From NCBI GenBank assembly GCA_030549175.1, contig JAUKUA010000001.1, positions 4,960,001-5,024,000 on the forward strand: 64,000 nucleotides of DNA, read 5' to 3'. The DNA is from Lasiosphaeris hirsuta (lineage: Eukaryota > Ascomycota > Sordariomycetes > Sordariales > Lasiosphaeriaceae). Below, in pieces: positions 41,762 to 54,300 of the stretch (positions are counted from its first letter, which is position 1; each line of letters begins with the position of its first letter). Made by a program: the position numbers and the translations under genes. The notes below the pieces were generated by a model. It made no database searches. It saw nothing but the letters and a program-made list of their open reading frames with translations, and was not told where the DNA came from.

Positions 41762-44755
41762 CTAACAACAGCCGGGGCCGTGAGCGTGCTTCTTAACCGT
41801 CTTCCCCTTCTTCTTGGCCACTACCTTTTTGACAACCTTCCCCGCCTTCTTCTCCGTCTTCTTCTCGGCTGCCTCCTTTGGCACCGACTCCTTGATAACG
41901 TCGTTCTTAGGCGATTCCTTCTCGGTCACTTTGGCAACCGCCTCCTTGACGACCTCCTCTTCGGAGGCCTTCTTAGCCTCCTTCTTTGCCGTCTTCTTGA
42001 CAGACACCTTCTGGATCACCTCCTTCTTAATCGTCTTCTTCTTGGAGGAATCCTTTACGGACTCCTCGACAACTTCCGACTTCTCTGCCACCTTATCCTC
42101 AGCAACATCGTTTGTCGTCTCGTCTGTCTTCTCGGCTTCCTTCACCTTCTTGGGTCCACCCTTGAGAGCCTTAGGATCCAAGCCTCTCCTGCGCATAGCA
42201 TTGCGCTTCGCGCGATCTATGTAAGCCTTATCCTCGTCATCATCGAAGTCGGCAAAGTCTTCTTGCTGCTCGCACTCTGCCGTGATGGGTGTCTTGTCAA
42301 ACACCTCCCCATCGCCACCCCCAGCGGTCTTGGCCTTGGCGTTGCCATTCTGGTCCTTATAGCCGTTGGCCAGCACCGCATTGCCCGGGGTAGGGCCGAT
42401 CTTCTGGAACTTGGCGACGAAGAAGCCGTCCACGTTGTACAAATGCGGGTAGAAACGGCGCGTCAACTTCAAACTGGGGTGGAATTCTTTGCCCATGAAG
42501 CCCGTGAAGCCCTCCTTTCCGAAGGGGAGTCCGGTCTGTAGCATAATAGTCAGCATCAATCCTCTCCACAAAATTCAACTTCTGTTTTGTATATCGGGGC
42601 TGTTTACCTCAACAAGCTTGACATTCGGCCGCCTGCTAAGTGCATAGGCAACTACTTGTTCACTGCGGCGGGTATCGATTAGAATGCATCAGTAAAACAT
42701 AGTGGAAGGGAAAGAATCAACTCACTTCTCTTCAACCATGACACTACACGTCGAGTATACGAGATACCCGCCCGTCTTGCTGGCGTGGTTGACCGAGTCG
42801 ATGGCTGCTAGGAGCAACTGCTTTTGCACATGCGGCAGCACCTTGAAGTCCTTTTCGTCTCTGTTGGTCTTGACAGTGGGATCTTTTGCGATAACGCCTG
42901 TGCCCGAGCAAGGAGCATCCAAAAGTACTCTGTCAAACCCTCCAATGACCCGAGGAAACTCACGCGCATCGTAGTTGCACACAATCGTATTCTGCAATTA
43001 CATTAGCATTACTCGCCCACATTCCATAGAGATAGAGCGACTACTCACCCTGGCGCCAAGGCGATGGATATTTCCTATCAAACCTTTGGAACGGCTTTTG
43101 CTGGGATCATTGGCAAAAATGACGCCGGTGTTTTTCATCAGAGCCGCCATGTGTGTTGTCTTTCCACCGGGAGCAGCAGCCATCTGGACAAAATATTGTG
43201 TTAGTACGAGCCAGTACGAGCCAAGGTGCAGAAAGCACTTACATCAAGCACGCGCTCATTCTCCTGAGGGCAAAGCGCCATGACGGGCAGAAAAGAGGAT
43301 GCGGCCTGCAGAATGTAGTGGCCAGCCAGGTATTCCGGTGTCGCGCCCAGGGGAACACTTTGAGATCGAATTAGCACCATGGTATCGAAACAGGATAAAC
43401 GCGGTGGACACATACTTAGATTCAAAGACTTGGAGGCCAACTTTGGACCACTTTCCTACTGGCTCCAGGGTAACGCCGCGGTTGACTAGGGTGTATTGTG
43501 TGAGAAAACAACCAATTGATTCGTCCGTCTAGCCAGTACTCACTGAGTGCTTGCGCGAGATCCCGACGATGTGTGCGAAGAGTGTTTGTGCGAATGACAA
43601 GGGGGCGACCGCTCTGGTTTTACGTCAGCTAGTGAGATATTGAAGGGACAGCGTGTTAGCATACCTCGTTGGCTTCAAAGAAGGCGAAAGCCTCCCTCGC
43701 TGGGAATAGGTTACTGCAAAGTATCAGCGACGGTTCGAAGCATAGCCGTGGGTCTGCGGTTGCCTAGAACAATATTCAAGAGACCAAACCCGGGACACTA
43801 CGTACATAAGCTTCTCAGCCAAGAACTCATTGTAGCCGTAATCTGTGTATCTCACCATCAATACTCTTGTTTCAAAGCAATAACAAGACTGCGTATCGGA
43901 AAACTCACAGGCACAGAAGTCTTTCCGCAGTTGGTCGATGTACTCTGACCGACTCCGTCCTTCCTCCGCAAGAGTCCCAAAATCTTCGAGCACACGGATT
44001 GTCTCCGTTATCCTCGTACGCAGCATTTGAAGATCAGGGGCTAACAGTGTCTTGGTCTTTGAGGAAAGCTCTTCATCATCGCCCTCGTCACCCAGGACAT
44101 GGGGCTTGTCGCCGTCGATGTTGGTCTGCATGGCGGCAGCCTCGCGGAGCTCGGCCTCATTTCCTGCGGCCTCATCTTCAAGTTGCTTGTCCAGCTTCGC
44201 TGAAAGACCAACAATGTTGGCGGCTGTAAGCTTCTCCTCCCTTTCTTCCTCATTTTCGCTCTCGTCGTCAGAGAAGACAAAATTTTCCTTCTTGCCGTCT
44301 TCCTGATCCGAGTCAAAGACGGAGTCGTCACCGTCGGAGCCGAGAAAATCGTCTCCCAGCTTCTCCACGTCGATTTCATTGTCGAGATCGATATCATCGA
44401 GCTCCTCCATGTCAGATGCGTCGAACTCGTCATCAATCTCTTCATTCGCAGCAGGCTTCGGGGCGGGGCCCTTGGATCTCGGCTTTGCGGTGACTTCGAC
44501 CTTGTTTGCGCCACTAATCTTTTTTCCACCGACTATCGCGGGACCCTTGCCGTTAGATACGCCGTGGGTTTTGGCATAAGCCTTGGTCGGTTTCGCGGGC
44601 TTCTTGGTGGCCCTTCGCCTCTTGTTTGCCCGCGCTTCCACGTCCGCTGGGGGGTCATCGACAGGCAAACCCTTCTTGCGCTTGAGGTTCGCGAAATGAG
44701 CTTCACTGAGCGCCTCCGGTGGGCCTTGTTTTTGCATGCGACGTCCGACACCCAT
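41762..44755 (-). CDS. nop2: NOP2, 25S rRNA cytosine-C5 methyltransferase
   Basis: Nucleolar Nop2/NSUN1 enzyme needed for 60S subunit assembly. Ten exons: 44755-43909, 43842-43806, 43713-43665, 43613-43544, 43485-43416, 43357-43243, 43183-43049, 42991-42726, 42662-42608 and 42535-41762. They sum to 2418 nt (805 aa) with every phase matching. The N-terminus is basic then acidic. The core contains [36 protein letters not shown], the SAM loop [16 protein letters not shown], the motif IV catalytic region [11 protein letters not shown] and the TCS of motif VI ([14 protein letters not shown]). The C-terminal tail is Lys-rich with KK repeats and ends HAHGPGCC. Intron 1 (66 nt) is stopless and a multiple of three. 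A TATCGATA palindrome lies in the promoter. Confidence 0.95.
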
Positions 44756-45449
44756 GTTGGCGGTTGTGCAAGCAGTTGAGCAATCGTTGCTTGGTGTTGT
44801 TTGGGTTGCTGGATTTCAGCGCTGGACAATTGGCAATTGGCAGCCGGGGACTCTCAATCCGCCGTCGAAGAATTATTTTGTCGATTTTCGTTTCTGCTTA
44901 TCGATAAGGCCGAACGGCGGTCTCTGGAAGTGGCATGTGGGTCGGGTTTGTCAAACTTCGGCTGGGGAAGCATGATTGGACCCAGAGGGTGAGTAAGCAA
45001 ATCTACCGTGCTAGGCTGTATTGAGGATCCCTGTCAGCAGCTGACGGCTCTCCTGGGAAAGCAGGCAGGTGTCGCGAGCCGCGCAAGGTCTTAACAGATC
45101 ACTCAGAAAAAGTAAACCTTCTGCTACGTCTGGCTCCTGACATCCATCTCATTTCACCTCATCAGCATTCTGCAACGACTTTCACGCCCTTGCATCTCGC
45201 AGCGCCCCTCGCCACGGCCCTGTCTTCTTGCCTTCACGAATTTCCCTTGTAATTGAGCGGCTCTGCGACTTTAGGTTCTACGGCCTTCTTAATTTCATTC
45301 TCCCTTCTTCCGCGTAGCTCGAACACGACCTCCCGCCTCCTTGGCCCCCCGTTTTGAGCTTCCGCCATCAGCCCCATCGCTCAGCAACTCTCGACAAGTT
45401 GGCTGCTACTCTTCGCTGACAGCGCGCAGTCGAGCGCATCACCATCGTC
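44756..45449. promoter_or_regulatory. Divergent promoter region between nop2 and clathrin heavy chain
   Basis: 694 bp. The CTTATCGATAAG palindrome is on the nop2 side. The clathrin side has a C/T-rich leader without a clear TATA box, common for constitutive fungal genes. Confidence 0.5.
44897..44908. promoter_or_regulatory. CTTATCGATAAG palindrome upstream of nop2
   Basis: A perfect 12-nt palindrome 142-153 bp before the nop2 ATG, matching the elements upstream of zim17 and related to the utp20 and rpl11 elements. Function is inferred. Confidence 0.45.
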
Positions 45450-48400
45450 ATGGCGCCTGCCTTGCCCATCAAGTTCCAGGAACTGCTCCAGCTCAGCAGC
45501 CTGGGCGTCAACCAGCCCTCCATCACTTTCAACACCTGCGTGCGTCCGCGCCCCATCCGATCCGATCTCCCGTGCTTTGCTATGCTAACCAATTCATCAA
45601 ATAGACCCTGGAATCAGACTCGTACATCTGCATCCGGGACAAGAAAGATGAGTCGGCATCACCCGAGGTCCTCATCGTCGACCTCAAGAACAACAACAAT
45701 GTCATCCGCCGACCCATCAAGGCCGACAGTGCGATCATGCACTGGACACGCCAAGTCATCGCCCTCAAGGCCCAGTCCCGCACTCTACAAATCTTCGATC
45801 TCGAACAGAAGCAAAAGCTCAAGTCGACAACGATGAGCGAGGACGTGTCTTTCTGGAAGTGGATCAGTGAGACATCGCTGGGCTTGGTCACAGAAAGCTC
45901 CATCTATCACTGGGACGTTTTCGACCCTGCCCAAGCAGCACCAGTCAAGGTCTTTGACCGGCATGCAAACCTTCAGGTACGTCATTCCAGTTTAGTCCCT
46001 AGCGGGTAGGTCCTTCTAACAGCTAGCAGGGCAACCAAATTATCAACTATCGGACCAGCGCCGACGGTAAATGGATGGTAGCGGTTGGTATTTCGCAGCA
46101 GCAGGGTCGCGTTGTCGGCGCTATGCAGCTGTACTCTAGAGACCGCGGTATCAGCCAAGCGATTGAGGGACATGCCGCCGCCTTTGGCACGATACGGTTA
46201 GACGGTGCTCCCCAGGACACGAAACTGTTCACCTTCGCGGTTCGTTCAGCTGCCGGCGCAAAACTCCACATCGTCGAGGTCGACCATCCTGAGACCAACC
46301 CCGTCTTTGCGAAGAAGGCGGTTGACGTGTTCTTCCCTCCAGAAGCAGCAAACGACTTTCCGGTTGCGCTGCAGGTTTCTCAAAAGTACGGCATCATTTA
46401 CCTCATTACCAAATACGGCTTCATTCACCTATACGATCTGGAGACAGCAACGTGTATCTTCATGAATAGGATCTCTGGAGAAACTATTTTTACGGCCTGT
46501 GGGGATCAGGATTCGACCGGTGTAGTTGGTATCAATCGCAAGGGTCAAGTACTCTTCGTTAGTGCTGATGAGAACACGATCGTACCGTATGTTCTCGAGA
46601 GTCACGGCGCTGAGCTGGCCATCAAGTTAGCTTCACGCGCCGGTCTTCCTGGCGCAGACAACCTCTACCAACAACGCTTTGAGCAATTGTTCAGCGCTGG
46701 GAGCTACCAAGAGGCCGCAAAGGTCGCTGCCGATTCGCCGCGTGGTTTCTTGCGCACACCACAAACTATCGAGCGGTTCAAGCGTCTTCCTCAGCAGCCC
46801 GGCCAGATGTCGAACATCCTCCAGTACTTCGGCATGCTTCTCGACAAGGGATCTCTCAACCAGCACGAGTCTATTGAGCTTGCACAGCCCGTCCTTGCTC
46901 AGAATAGAAAGCAGCTGTTGCAAAAGTGGCTCAGCGAGAACAAGCTGGAGTGCTCTGAGCAGCTTGGCGATATGGTCCGACCCCACGATGTACCTATGGC
47001 ACTGGCTATTTATCTGAAGGCCAACGTTCCTCACAAAGTTGTTGCCGGCTTTGCAGAGACCGGCCAGTTTGAGAAGATCCTTCCCTACTGTGCTCAAACT
47101 GCTTATCAGCCCGATTTTGTTCAGCTCCTCAGCCATATCGTCCGTGTCAACCCGGAGAAGGGCGCTGAGTTTGCCACCGCACTCGCTAACAACGAGGGTG
47201 GTCCGTTGGTTGAGCTTGAGCGGGTAGTTGATATTTTCCAGTCCCAGGGTATGATCCAACAAGCCACAGCCTTCCTCCTCGACGCCCTCAAGGATAACAA
47301 GCCTGAGCAAGGCCATCTCCAAACTCGCCTTTTGGAAATGAACCTCTTGAACGCCCCCCAAGTTGCGGATGCCATTCTTGGAAATGAGATGTTTTCTCAT
47401 TTCGACAAGGCTGTTATCGCCAACTTGTGCGAGCAAGCTGGACTCTTCCAAAAGGCTTTGGAACTTTTTGAGGACCCTGTAGCCATCAAGCGAGTCCTCA
47501 TCAACGTTGCTGCATCGACCAATTTCAATGCCGAGTGGCTGATCGGCTACTTCGGTCGCCTGTCGGTTGAGCAGTCCCTGGACTGCCTTGATGCCATGAT
47601 GAAGCACAATATTCGCCAAAACCTCCAATCTGTGGTACAGATTGCGACAAAATACGCCGACCTCCTCGGAGCCCAGCACCTGATTGATCTCTTTGAGAAG
47701 TACAAGACTGCCGAAGGCCTCTTTTACTTTCTCGGGAGCATCGTCAATGTCTCTGAAGATTCTGAGGTGGTTTTCAAGTACATCGAGGCTGCTACCAAGA
47801 TGGGACAAATTCGCGAGGTTGAGCGTGTTTGCCGCGACAACAGTGTCTACAACCCGGAGAAGGTCAAGAATTTCCTCAAGGAAGCCAAGCTCAGCGAGAT
47901 GCTTCCCTTGATGGTGGTTTGCGATCGTTTCAACTTCGTACACGATCTGGTTCTCTATCTCTACCAGCATCAACAGTTCAAGTCAATTGAGGTGTACGTG
48001 CAGCAGGTCAACCCATCGAGAACACCTGGTGTCATCGGTGGATTGTTGGACGTTGACTGTGATGAGAGCATCATCAAGAACCTTCTCTCAACAGTCAACC
48101 CTGTATCGATCCCTATCGATGAGCTTGTGCAAGAGGTCGAGACCCGTAACCGTCTCAAGCTTCTCCTCCCATTCCTCGAGGCAACGCTAGCTGCCGGTAA
48201 CCAGCAGCAAGCGGTTTACAATGCGCTTGCCAAGATTTACATTGACTCCAACAATAACCCAGAGAAGTTCCTCAAGGAGAATGATCAGTACGACACACTC
48301 ACGGTCGGAAAGTACTGTGAGAAGCGGGACCCCAACCTGGCATATATTGCCTATAGCAAGGGTCAAAACGACCTTGAACTCGTCAACATCACCAATGAGA

Positions 48401-50678
48401 ATGCCATGTACAAGGCTCAAGCAAGATACCTAATCGAGCGTTCTGATCGAGATCTGTGGATGTTCGTCCTCAGCGAGAACAACCTCCATCGCCGATCTGT
48501 CGTGGACCAAGTCATCTCCACAGCAGTTCCTGAATCCACCGACCCGGCCAAGGTCTCGGAGGCAGTTGCATGCTTCGTGAGTGCCGATCTTCCCGCCGAG
48601 CTTATTGAGCTTCTCGAAAAGATTGTATTGGAGCCTACTCCTTTCAGCGACAACCAGAATTTGCAAAACTTGCTCATGTTCACCGCTGCAAAGGCTGATA
48701 AGGCTCGTGTTATGGACTACATCCACCGCCTTGACAACTTCTCTGCAGATGACATCGCCAATGTCTGCATTGAGGTGGGTCTGCACGAAGAGGCTTTTGA
48801 GGTCTACAAGAAGATAGACAACAAAGAGGCCGCCGTGAACGTGCTTGTTGAGCATGTTGTTAGCATCGACCGTGCTCAGGCATACGCCGAGGAGGTGGAT
48901 ATTCCTCAAGTTTGGAGCAAGGTAGCCAAGGCTCAGCTTGACGGCCTTCGGGTTAGCGACTCGATTGAATCATATATCAAGGCCGAAGATCCGAAGAACT
49001 ACGAGGAAGTCATTGAGATTGCTGTCGCCGCAGGGAAGAATGAAGAGCTCATCAAATTCCTCCGCATGGCCCGCAAGACTCTTCGTGAGCCCGCTATCGA
49101 TACCGCGCTTGCTTTCTGCTTCGCCCGCCTTGATCAGCTCGCAGAACTTGAGGACTTCCTCCGCGCGACCAACGTCGCCAATATCGAAGAGTCGGGCGAC
49201 AAAGCTTACGCTGAGGGTCTCTTTGAGGCATCCAAAATCTTCTATACCAGCATCTCGAACTGGGCCAAACTCGCCACCACACTTGTGCACCTCTCTGATT
49301 ACCAGGCTGCGGTGGATTGTGCCCGCAAGGCCAACAACATCAAGGTTTGGAAAGAGGTTCACGAAGCATGCGTCAACAAAAAGGAGTTCCGTCTTGCTCA
49401 GATCTGCGGTCTGAACCTGATTGTCGATGCTGAGCAGCTCCAGGCCCTGGTTAAGCAATACGAATCTAATGGCTACTTTGACGAGCTCATTAGCCTGCTC
49501 GAGCAGGGCCTTGGCTTGGAGCGCGCGCACATGGGCATGTTCACTGAGCTTGGTATCGCCCTTTCGAGGTATCATCCCGCCAGACTGATGGAGCATCTCA
49601 AGCTGTTCTGGAGCAGAATGAACCTGCCGAAGATGATTCGCGCATGCGAGGAGGCCAACCTGTGGCCCGAGCTAGTTTTCTGCTACTATCATTATGATGA
49701 GTTTGACAACGCCGCGCTTGCCGTCATGGAGAGGCCCGAGAACTCCTGGGAGCACCAGCAATTCAAGGAGATTACCGTCAAGGTCGCCAATCTCGAGATT
49801 TACTATAAGGCTATCAACTTCTACTTGGAGCAGCATCCTTCTCTCATGACGGATCTCCTGCAGGTGTTGACGCCCCGCATTGACGTCAACCGAGTGGTCC
49901 GCATGTTCCAGAAGTCGGACAACCTGCCGCTCATCAAGCCCTTCCTGCTCAACGTCCAGTCGCAGAACAAGCGTACTGTCAACGACGCGATCAACGACCT
50001 TCTGATTGAGGAGGAAGATTACAAGACTCTTCGCGACTCAGTAGAGAACTACGACAATTATGATGCTGTCGATCTCGCCGGTCGCCTCGAGAAGCACGAC
50101 CTAGTCTTCTTCCGGCAAATTGCTGCCAGTATCTACCGCAAGAACAAGCGGTGGGAGAAGTCAATCAACCTGTCCAAGCAGGATAAGCTCTGGAAAGATG
50201 CCATTGAGACGGCAGCGATTTCCGGAAAGTCTGAAGTGGTTGAGGAGCTTTTGCGTTACGTAAGTCTTTCACCTCACCCCCTACCAGGGGACGCAAGTAT
50301 GTGTACTAACGATGGTCCCAGTTTGTCGACATTGGCAACCGCGAGTGTTATGTGGGTATGCTCTATGCTTGCTACGATCTCATCCGGCCCGACGTTGTGC
50401 TCGAGCTCTCTTGGCGCAACGGTCTCACCGACTTTACCATGCCGTATATGATCAATTTCCTCTGCCAGCAGACCAAAGAGTTGGCTACCCTCAAGGCAGA
50501 CAACGAAGCTCGCAAGGCCAGGGAGAAGGAGCAGGAGAAGGTCGAGGATAACACGCCCATCCTCGGCGGCAACAGGCTCATGATCACCGCTGGCCCGGCC
50601 GGCGCGGGACGCACGTCGCCAGCTCCCTTTGGTCAGACGAACGGATTCGCGCCCCAGCCGACCGGTTATGGCTTCTAG
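45450..50678 (+). CDS. chc1: Clathrin heavy chain
   Basis: Structural subunit of clathrin triskelia for vesicle budding at the Golgi and plasma membrane. Four exons, 45450-45539, 45605-45976, 46030-50259 and 50322-50678, give 1682 aa, the standard size. The N-terminal beta-propeller starts LPIKFQELLQLSSLGVNQPSITFNTC. A linker and seven clathrin heavy-chain repeats follow. The hub contains YYKAINFYLEQHPSLMTDLLQVLTPRIDVNRVV and the trimerisation region NRECYVGMLYACYDLIRPDVVLELSWRNG. The last intron falls between LLRY and FVDIGNRECY. The tail is Gly/Pro-rich (PAPFGQTNGFAPQPTGYGF). It is convergent with pyruvate carboxylase, 655 bp apart. Confidence 0.97.
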
Positions 50679-51333
50679 AAGGTTGCCCCGGTGATGTTCG
50701 AGCTACCTTGCATCTTTGATCCTATGCACTGTCGATGGTTTTTACCCGTGAAGGATCCTGGCGTTCCGGGCGGGCTCGTAAAAGTTTGGAGCCTTACCCC
50801 AGTGTAAAACTTTGATAAGTAACTGGTATGGATTTGGTAGGAATACCTATGTTGTTTTTGTGGAGGAAAATGAAGGAGAATCGGGGGAAGATTTTTACTT
50901 TTTTTCTTTTTTGCGTGCGTCAAAGAGATCCCAGATACTTTTCCTGTGCCACTGCTGTAAGATAATTCAAAGTTTGGCCGTTTTTGAAACTCGGAGATCT
51001 ATTTGCAACGAATGTACGATATTGTGAATTTTAAGAGGCTCTATTCAACAGTCTTTGGACGTGACAGTACGACATGACTCTTCAGGGGTGTCAATAATTG
51101 CTAAATAAGCAAATGCTATCTGAACTCTACCAGAATAAATTTTTGTCTTTTTCTAGTCGTTCTTTAGGGCTGCACACACGCCCCAGGACAGCTCATGGGC
51201 CCCGCGACCCTGCCACGCCAAACTTGCTGGGAACCCAAACGCTCGACGCGGTGTTGTGGAACTCAATCTAGGGGTGCTAAAGCCGACAGTCACCAGAAAA
51301 ACAAGTCCTACATCCCTACAATGACTTGCTCGC
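50679..51333. other. 3' flanks of clathrin and pyruvate carboxylase genes
   Basis: Convergent gene ends with AT-rich 3' UTR sequence. No gene seen. Confidence 0.6.
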
Positions 51334-54300
51334 TCATTTACCCTTGACAATACGGCACACCAAATCGGAGCCATCGACCGAGTCTCCCTCCTTCACCATA
51401 AGAGTCGAGACCACACCATTGTGAGGAGCAGAAATTACCATTTCCTGAAGCAAATTGTTAGCAAAGACCAGCCAGTGGGAATAACTTGACTTACCATTTT
51501 CATGGCACTCAGCACAGCAATAGGATCACCCTTCTTGACCTCGCTGCCGTCATGGACACGAAGCTCAACCAGCACACCAGCCATAGGCGCGCCAACTTGG
51601 CTTGAGTCACCAGCATCGGCCTTGGGCCGGCTGATGTTCTCGACCGACGCCTGCTTGTCGTCGACGGTAACTTGACGGACCTCACCGTTCATTTCGTAGA
51701 ACACTTCACGCTGACCAGTGTTCTCAGAAAGGGGACCGATGGCCAATAGCTTCAAGATGAGCACCTTGCCCTTCTCCAGCTCGACGTGGAACTCCTCGCC
51801 AATCTCAGGTCTGCACAGGAAGTACTTGGTTGGCAGAACCGACAGGTCTCCGAATTTGGCGACAAAGTTCTTGTAGTCCTCAAACACCTTGGGGTACATG
51901 ACGTAGCTGGCAATGTCGCACTCGGACACGTTTCCGACAAACTTGCGCTGAAGATCCTTCTTAACCTTTGAAAAGTCAATGGGGTCGAGAAACAAGCCTG
52001 GGCGCTGGTCAAGCTTGCGGCGGCCGCGGAGCGCGTCGCTTCGGAGGGGCTCCGGGAATCCACCATACGGCTGGCCCATTAAGCCCTCGAGGAACTCCAG
52101 GACAGAGCCGGGGAAGTCAAGCCCAGCTGCGCGAGCCTTGACGTCTTCAGCTGACAGCTTGTTCGAGACCATAAACTGCGCAAGGTCACCCACAACCTTG
52201 GATGTCGGCGTGACCTTGACGATATCTCCGAGGAGATCATTGGCATGCTCGTAGGCCTTCTTGGTCTCCAGCCACTGGGAGCCGAGCCCAAGCTGCGAGG
52301 CTTGGAACATCATGTTGGTCAGTTGGCCACCTGGAATTTCGTGCTCGTAAACCTCAGGATCCGTGCCGAGCAGATGCGCCTCGAAGGGTGAATAAAGGAG
52401 ACGAAGCTGCGACCAATAGGTATCGAGAGCCCGAACGTGGTGCACATTAAGTCCAGGGTCCTTGCCGGTCCCGTCAAGGGACGCAAGGATCGCGTTGATG
52501 CTCGGCTGAGAGGTCATGCCGGAAAGACTGTCAGTGGCAGCGTCAACGGCGTCAGCACCTGCCATGGCGCAGGCGACCATGGAAGAGACACCAGTGCCCG
52601 CCGAGTCGTGGGTGTGGACATGGATTGGTAGGTCAGGGTACTTCTTCCGGATGCTGCCGATAAGAAGAGTCGCGGCGTGGGGCTTGAGAACACCAGCCAT
52701 ATCCTTGATGCCCAAGACATCGATATCGAGTGCGACAAGCTTGTCAACTAGGTCAAGATAGTACGGAAGGTTGTACTTCTTCTTGGGGTTCAGCATATCA
52801 CCGCTGTAGCAGACTGTACCCTCACAGACACCGCCGGCCTTCTGCACAGCCTTGATGCCAACCTCGAGCTGGTTGATGTCGTTCAGAGCATCAAAGACGC
52901 GGAAGATATCGACTCCGTTCTTCTTGGCCTGGTCAACAAAGTGATCAATGGCGTTGTCGGGCAGAGAAGAGTACGCGACACCGTTCGCGCCCCGGAGCAA
53001 CATCTGGAACGGGATGTTGGGGATCAGCTTGCGCATCTTGCGGAGGCGGTCCCAGGGGTCCTCATAGAGGAAACGCATGGCAACATCAAAGGTAGCACCG
53101 CCCCAGCACTCCAAGCTGTAGAGGTTGTGGAGTGCGTGGCTGGTCTCCTTCGCAATGTTCAGCAAGTCAACCGTGCGCACCCGAGTGGCCAGAAGAGACT
53201 GATGAGCGTCACGCCAGGTGGTATCCATGATCAGGCACCCGTCGTAGTTTCGGATCGCCTTGGCAAATGCCTTGGGACCTTGCTCTAGGATGACGTTTCG
53301 CCAGCCCTTGGTGCAGGGCGCCGAAACATCGAGCTTGCTACCGTCGTCGTTAAGCAAATCAGGCACGATGATCTCGCCCTTGAACTTGGGCTCTCCAATC
53401 TGACCCTTGATGCTGCTGCCGTTGACCGCGACGTCTCCGAGGTACGCCAAAAGCTTTTGAGCTCTGTTCTGGGAGCCGACTAGGTCGAATAGTGCAGGCG
53501 TATCTTGATTATGTGTTAGTGTTGAGTCAGTAGCGCTAGAATGAGAGTATCTTACCATCAATGAACTAGCGATGTAGGTTAGCATCAGAACATGAAGAAC
53601 GGGGAAGGGATAACATACAGTTGTCCAGCAGCTACCGTTGATGAATTCATCATGAGAGAGGAGCGACGCCAGGAATGGGATGTTGGTGCCTGTGTATATG
53701 TTAGTTTCCTGATGAATAAACACGGTGACGATCGACTTACGAACGCCGCGGATGCGGAACTCAATGAGGGCACGGAGTGACTTTCTACGAGCGATCTCGT
53801 AGGTAGAACCTGAGCAACTGACCTTGACCAGGAGACTGTCATAATGGGCTAGTTTTATCTAAATGTTAGCAAAACTCGGTCCGGATAAGAGATGTGTATG
53901 GGGGTGAAGCAGACAGAAGAAACATCACGCAAGTAGGGTGTCCAAGCGTCCGGTGTGTATTGCATGGTTTAAAAGTGCATAAGGGGGGCCTTTCCACAAG
54001 TTCGATGGCCCGGAACAGAAGAGGGAAATAAAGGAAATAGCGGGCTTACGTGTGATAACAGCGCCAGCAAAGCCGTTGCCTCCGTCGAGACGCACGCCGT
54101 TGCCGCCGGCGGACCGGTACACCTCAATCTTGCCGGTGTCCGGCTGGAAGCTCTTGGAGGGGTCCTCGGTGGTGATTCTGCACTGAATAGCAAAGCCTCG
54201 AGTGGAGATGCGGTCTTGGCTAAGGCCCAGCTGTTCGAGTGTGGCGCCAGCGGCAATCTGAATCTGGGCTGCGACAATGTCGATGCCTGTGATCTCCTCG

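Noticed and set aside
41780..42541. Open plus-strand frame rich in Leu over the NOP2 C-terminus
   Set aside because: It is the complement of Lys/Glu-rich coding sequence, which reads as Leu/Phe/Ser on the other strand; the NOP2 frame explains it.
53849..54049. Possible frame break in pyruvate carboxylase at the 201-nt intron
   Set aside because: Rechecking the bases gives GTT ATC ACA C before the donor and CC CAT TAT after the acceptor, which join cleanly as VITPHYD.
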